Positions 61,284 to 64,000 of a stretch of DNA of 64,000 bases are shown one piece after another. Source of the stretch: Allomuricauda sp. GTDB taxonomy: Bacteria; Bacteroidota; Bacteroidia; Flavobacteriales; Flavobacteriaceae. The stretch is from NCBI GenBank assembly GCA_030148335.1, contig JASBTQ010000001.1, positions 1-64,000 on the forward strand, given 5' to 3'. Positions within the stretch are counted from its first letter, which is position 1. Each line of letters begins with the position of its first letter. The notes beneath the pieces were generated by a model. It did no database searches, was not told the DNA's origin, and saw only the letters and a list, made by a program, of their open reading frames with translations. Position numbers and translations under genes: made by a program.

Positions 61284-61952
61284 ATGAAACAGACTATTTT
61301 TTTTACCGCCTTTTGTTTGCTATTATCATCCGGGCATCTATCTGCCCAAGATAAATTTTATCCACCCACAGTTGAAATTTCAGACCATACACTATCCAGG
61401 TTTTTGACCGAACTCACCTTGGCCGTTGGCAAAAAGGACAAGGATTTTATCCTGAAGCACATGGATCCCAACGTAAAGAGCAGTTTTGGAGGTGGTGATG
61501 GTGGTATAGAGGAATTCAAGACGTATTGGGACTTTGAAAAGGACAACACCAAATTCTGGGACGAACTGGAAAGTATTCTTTTAATTGGATGGCCCAAATA
61601 TGAAAAAGGCTCGGAAAGTTATAGCATACCATATACATTTGATCATTGGCCCGATTATTTTGATTCTTATGAACATTACTTGGTCATCGGCACCAATGTG
61701 AATGTCCGCAGCGCACCCAATACGGAAAACTCCAAAGTATTGGGCCAACTCAATTACCAAATTGTCAAACAAAACAATAGCGTTCAACAGGATCCTGATG
61801 ATAAATATCAATGGAGCAACATCAGTACATTGGATGGCAAGTTGACCGGGTACGTTTATGAAAAATACCTTGTCTCCGCATTCGGGTATAGGATGGTATT
61901 TACCAAAACCAAAAATGGATGGGTCATATCCAGTTTTTTAGCAGGTGATTAA
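61284..61952 (+). CDS. Exported SH3-domain protein
   Basis: A 222-residue protein with a signal peptide ending near LSAQ. I therefore start at the ATG at 61284, after the promoter, and not at 61251. The N-terminal domain (about residues 25-125) is unassigned. The C-terminal part is a bacterial SH3 domain (NVNVRSAPNTENSKVLGQLNYQ ... TGYVYEKYLVSAFGYRMVF), a fold that often binds peptidoglycan. Function unknown. Confidence 0.8.
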   Translation: MKQTIFFTAFCLLLSSGHLSAQDKFYPPTVEISDHTLSRFLTELTLAVGKKDKDFILKHMDPNVKSSFGGGDGGIEEFKTYWDFEKDNTKFWDELESILLIGWPKYEKGSESYSIPYTFDHWPDYFDSYEHYLVIGTNVNVRSAPNTENSKVLGQLNYQIVKQNNSVQQDPDDKYQWSNISTLDGKLTGYVYEKYLVSAFGYRMVFTKTKNGWVISSFLAGD

Positions 61953-61988
61953 GTGGCACAAACATGAAAAAAATTTTAAAGAAGCCCA

Positions 61989-62018
61989 TCCGTCAATTGA
62001 AAACAGGCATTGGTCAAT
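61989..62018 (+). promoter_or_regulatory. Tandem operator 4 (LytTR-like)
   Basis: TCCGTCAAT (61989-61997) and TTGGTCAAT (62010-62018), again 21 bp apart. A -7-like TTTCTTTG lies 29 bp downstream at 62048-62055. The second half-site is weaker than in the three copies near 38-40 kb. Confidence 0.6.
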
Positions 62019-62074
62019 TCAACGGTCTGGCTTTGTCCCCATTTCCTTTTCTTTGGACATCTGAATCATAAGCG

Positions 62075-62734
62075 ATGAGCCGGTCTGCCCGAAATGTACT
62101 TTACCGCTTTGCCATCTTCATTTCCATAGTGGCAAACACGCAATGCTCATCCATCCATCCCAAAATGAGCGAAATGAATGCTACTGCCAAAGAAATCAGC
62201 CATCTTGGAAAGAAACGCATTGTACAAATGGCCAAGATCCTTATCCTGGAGAATAGTGGTGAAAACGTACCTGATAGTTATGACGCCCGAGTGTTTTCCA
62301 ATGACAGTTCGGTGATTGTCCTATTTGACCTGCCCATCCATTTTGCGGTCAAGAACACTGCCTTTTATTATGGGTCCACCGTTGATATGATTTCGAAAAC
62401 CTTTAGCTATATTCCTATCATAAACACGGAGACCCAAATAGATGCTTTCAAGCACTTCCCTTTCTACGAACCGTCCAAAGAGGACATGAAAACCATTGAA
62501 TTTATATTGGGCGGGACAACATCGTTCAGAAAACATAGGGAATTGCTGAACGAAAAAGATGAAACGATGACCATCATCGAAACCGACACCTTTTATGATG
62601 TTGAAGTCCGATCCCCATCACAAAGTAGTCGATACAAAGTGGACAAGCGTACAGGAGTGTCTTCGGAACATCGACACCGACACATCAAAACCGAATCACT
62701 TTCGGAACAGGGTTATGTGGAGATCATAAAATGA
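62075..62734 (+). CDS. Hypothetical lipoprotein-like orphan
   Basis: A 219-residue protein with a hydrophobic N-terminus and a possible but poor lipobox (ANTQC, Cys24). I recognise no domain. The middle (VFSNDSSVIVLFDLPIHFAVKNTAFYYG) looks like a beta-rich fold. Its main interest is the operator upstream, shared with the collagen-like lipoproteins more than 20 kb away. Confidence 0.65.
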   Translation: MSRSARNVLYRFAIFISIVANTQCSSIHPKMSEMNATAKEISHLGKKRIVQMAKILILENSGENVPDSYDARVFSNDSSVIVLFDLPIHFAVKNTAFYYGSTVDMISKTFSYIPIINTETQIDAFKHFPFYEPSKEDMKTIEFILGGTTSFRKHRELLNEKDETMTIIETDTFYDVEVRSPSQSSRYKVDKRTGVSSEHRHRHIKTESLSEQGYVEIIK

Positions 62735-62750
62735 CAGACTTGGGCCGGAA

Positions 62751-63086
62751 CTATTTTTTCAGCTCCAGTTTTTCCGCAAAATAATCGCAGAAATCCCTCA
62801 TGGTGGCCGTCATTTTATCGTCCTGTGTGGCCTTCATGAAGGTATCGGTCATAGTCACCAAGGTCTGGTGGAAAAAGATTTTCATCTCGTCCACCGGCAT
62901 ATCCTTGGTCCAAAGGTCTATTTTAAGGGATTCCTTGTTCTTGCTGTCCCAAACGGACAACATCATGGCCTTTGCATCTTCCTCTTGCACACCACCATCC
63001 TGGGCAGACCATTTCAATTCTTCGGGAACCCGGTTCTCATCAAGTCCAACTGTCAATTTTATTTCTGAAGTATGTACTACCGCCAT
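62751..63086 (-). CDS. gldC: Gliding motility protein GldC
   Basis: GldC is a small cytosolic protein (111 aa) needed for full gliding in Flavobacterium johnsoniae. The sequence HTSEIKLTVGLDENRVPEELKW and the C-terminal MRDFCDYFAEKL are typical. It follows gldB directly, the order seen in F. johnsoniae. Confidence 0.92.
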   Translation of the reverse strand: MAVVHTSEIKLTVGLDENRVPEELKWSAQDGGVQEEDAKAMMLSVWDSKNKESLKIDLWTKDMPVDEMKIFFHQTLVTMTDTFMKATQDDKMTATMRDFCDYFAEKLELKK

Positions 63087-64000
63087 TTACTTTCTTGGTT
63101 TATAGTTTGATTCTTTTAGGATCTCATCCGCCGGCATATCCAAAAGCTGTCGGAGTCCCACCTCATTTTTTTCCATAAAGGCCCTGACAATCTGCCAACC
63201 CACATATCTCCCCAGCCTTCCTGGGGATTCATTGTCCAGTTCCAGGCCAAATTTGGAAAACGGTGCGGGGTCCAAAAACTTTCGGTCCAGTTGGGAATCC
63301 GTACTGTAGAGCAGGTCCCGCTCCACAAAATATTTCCACATCTGTTCCTCATTCGCCATGGCCCAGTCCATTTCTTCTTGGGTATAGCCTATTTTTTGGG
63401 CATCCGTACTAAGGGGAAGCAACCTGTCCTTTATATACAGTTCCTTGCCGTAATGCACCATCCTCGAAAGAAACGTCCGGTTTCTGGGATAGGCAAGCAC
63501 CCTTTTGGAAAAAGCACTGGCCACATCGGAAACAAGGAATTGCTTGTCCAGTCCTTCCGATATGTATTGCTGTATACCTCCATAAAAACGGTGGTCCGAT
63601 CCCAAGTAATTGTCCAGACCGATCAGCAGAAGGGTATCTGTCAATATGATGCGGTCCTCATACCTCACATCCGAAGTGAGCGTGACCACTTTGGGCACCT
63701 CAAACTCCGGGAAATAATATTTGATATGCTGAAAAAGGGATTCCAACGATTCAGCTTCCTCCTCAAAGTCCCCAAAGGTCTTGTCCACCTCCTCGGACAG
63801 TTCAATCTGAAGGGTATCGGACAATTTTGCCTCCCAAATGCTATCGGGGAATTGTTCGGGGAAGAGGTAAGGGTATTTTTTCTTCAATTGGGGAATGCCC
63901 TCAGGGGTGGCCTGGGCAAACTCGCGGTCAAATCGGGAAATCTGGAGTTCAATGGGCACTTTTGCAATCTCCTGCTCTGTTTTATCTGTTTTTTTACAAG
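63087..64000 (-). CDS. gldB: Gliding motility lipoprotein GldB (partial)
   Basis: GldB is a lipoprotein essential for gliding. The visible 303 residues run from the lipid-anchor cysteine, whose TGT codon lies at 63998-63996, through KKTDKTEQEIAKVPIELQISRFDREFAQ to the C-terminal ILKESNYKPRK. The signal peptide and start codon lie beyond the window. An apparent start at 63959 is only an internal GTG. The stop codon directly abuts the gldC start. Confidence 0.92.
   Translation of the reverse strand, partial: CKKTDKTEQEIAKVPIELQISRFDREFAQATPEGIPQLKKKYPYLFPEQFPDSIWEAKLSDTLQIELSEEVDKTFGDFEEEAESLESLFQHIKYYFPEFEVPKVVTLTSDVRYEDRIILTDTLLLIGLDNYLGSDHRFYGGIQQYISEGLDKQFLVSDVASAFSKRVLAYPRNRTFLSRMVHYGKELYIKDRLLPLSTDAQKIGYTQEEMDWAMANEEQMWKYFVERDLLYSTDSQLDRKFLDPAPFSKFGLELDNESPGRLGRYVGWQIVRAFMEKNEVGLRQLLDMPADEILKESNYKPRK

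Overview
The window is chromosomal DNA of a marine-type member of the family Flavobacteriaceae (Bacteroidota). The protein sequences resemble the Muricauda/Allomuricauda group, but I cannot fix the genus from sequence reading alone. Evidence for the family is the Na+-translocating NADH:quinone reductase, parts of the type IX secretion and gliding machinery (the SprA plug protein, PorT, GldB, GldC), Bacteroidota -7 promoter elements of the form TAnnTTTG, a short primary sigma factor without region 1.1, FtsZ with a very long tail, TamL, a bacillithiol-type YpdA reductase and a menaquinone-type UbiE. Nearly all of it is densely packed housekeeping DNA. I see no prophage, CRISPR array, rRNA operon or transposase gene.

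Layout. 1-3786: nqrABCD on the minus strand, with nqrD cut by the window edge. 3937-9340: T9SS plug protein, DUF3667 membrane protein, ApaG, proline-catabolic PruA and a creatininase-family hydrolase. 9343-13388: a GlxA-like regulator followed by an exported DJ-1-like protein and two exported hydrolases; the DJ-1 protein and the first hydrolase share a Cys-rich metal-binding head. 13558-25000: a 40-residue ORF, rsmG, a desaturase, an aminotransferase, TrkH/TrkA, ubiE-porT, a TrmH-type methyltransferase and TamL. 24725-34210: fba, accD, an AT-rich orphan, a lipoprotein, rpsO-pnp, the primary sigma factor, rpe and ypdA. 34328-38153: DUF486 protein, then a minus-strand run LysE / DinB / NRDE / ATP-grasp, and a YHS protein.

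38331-41630 is the accessory part. Three tandem paralogous lipoproteins carry collagen-like Gly-X-Y tracts of 7, 29 and 14 triplets. Each gene is preceded by the same paired direct repeat, TCCGTCAAY twice at 21-bp spacing, exactly 28 bp upstream of a -7-like element. A fourth copy stands at 61989 before an unrelated orphan lipoprotein. The geometry fits a LytTR-type response-regulator operator. Next comes a small minus-strand cluster: one intact tRNA-Arg(TCG), a GIY-YIG nuclease ORF, and two broken tRNA-Arg copies that both carry the same 19-bp palindrome at the same D-loop position.

41639-57663 is the division and cell-wall (dcw) cluster on the minus strand, in transcription order mraZ-rsmH-ftsL-ftsI-murE-mraY-murD-ftsW-murG-murC-ftsQ-ftsA-ftsZ, then a yqeY-like gene. 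Most genes overlap or nearly touch. The exception is an 88-bp gap of heptameric repeats between murE and mraY. A MraZ-box-like array of CCAC/GTGG repeats at 10-bp spacing stands behind the mraZ promoter. 57930-64000 holds an alpha/beta hydrolase, engB, an AraC-type regulator with a probable operator before a pirin gene, an SH3 protein, the fourth operator with its orphan lipoprotein, gldC, and gldB cut at its lipobox cysteine by the window end.
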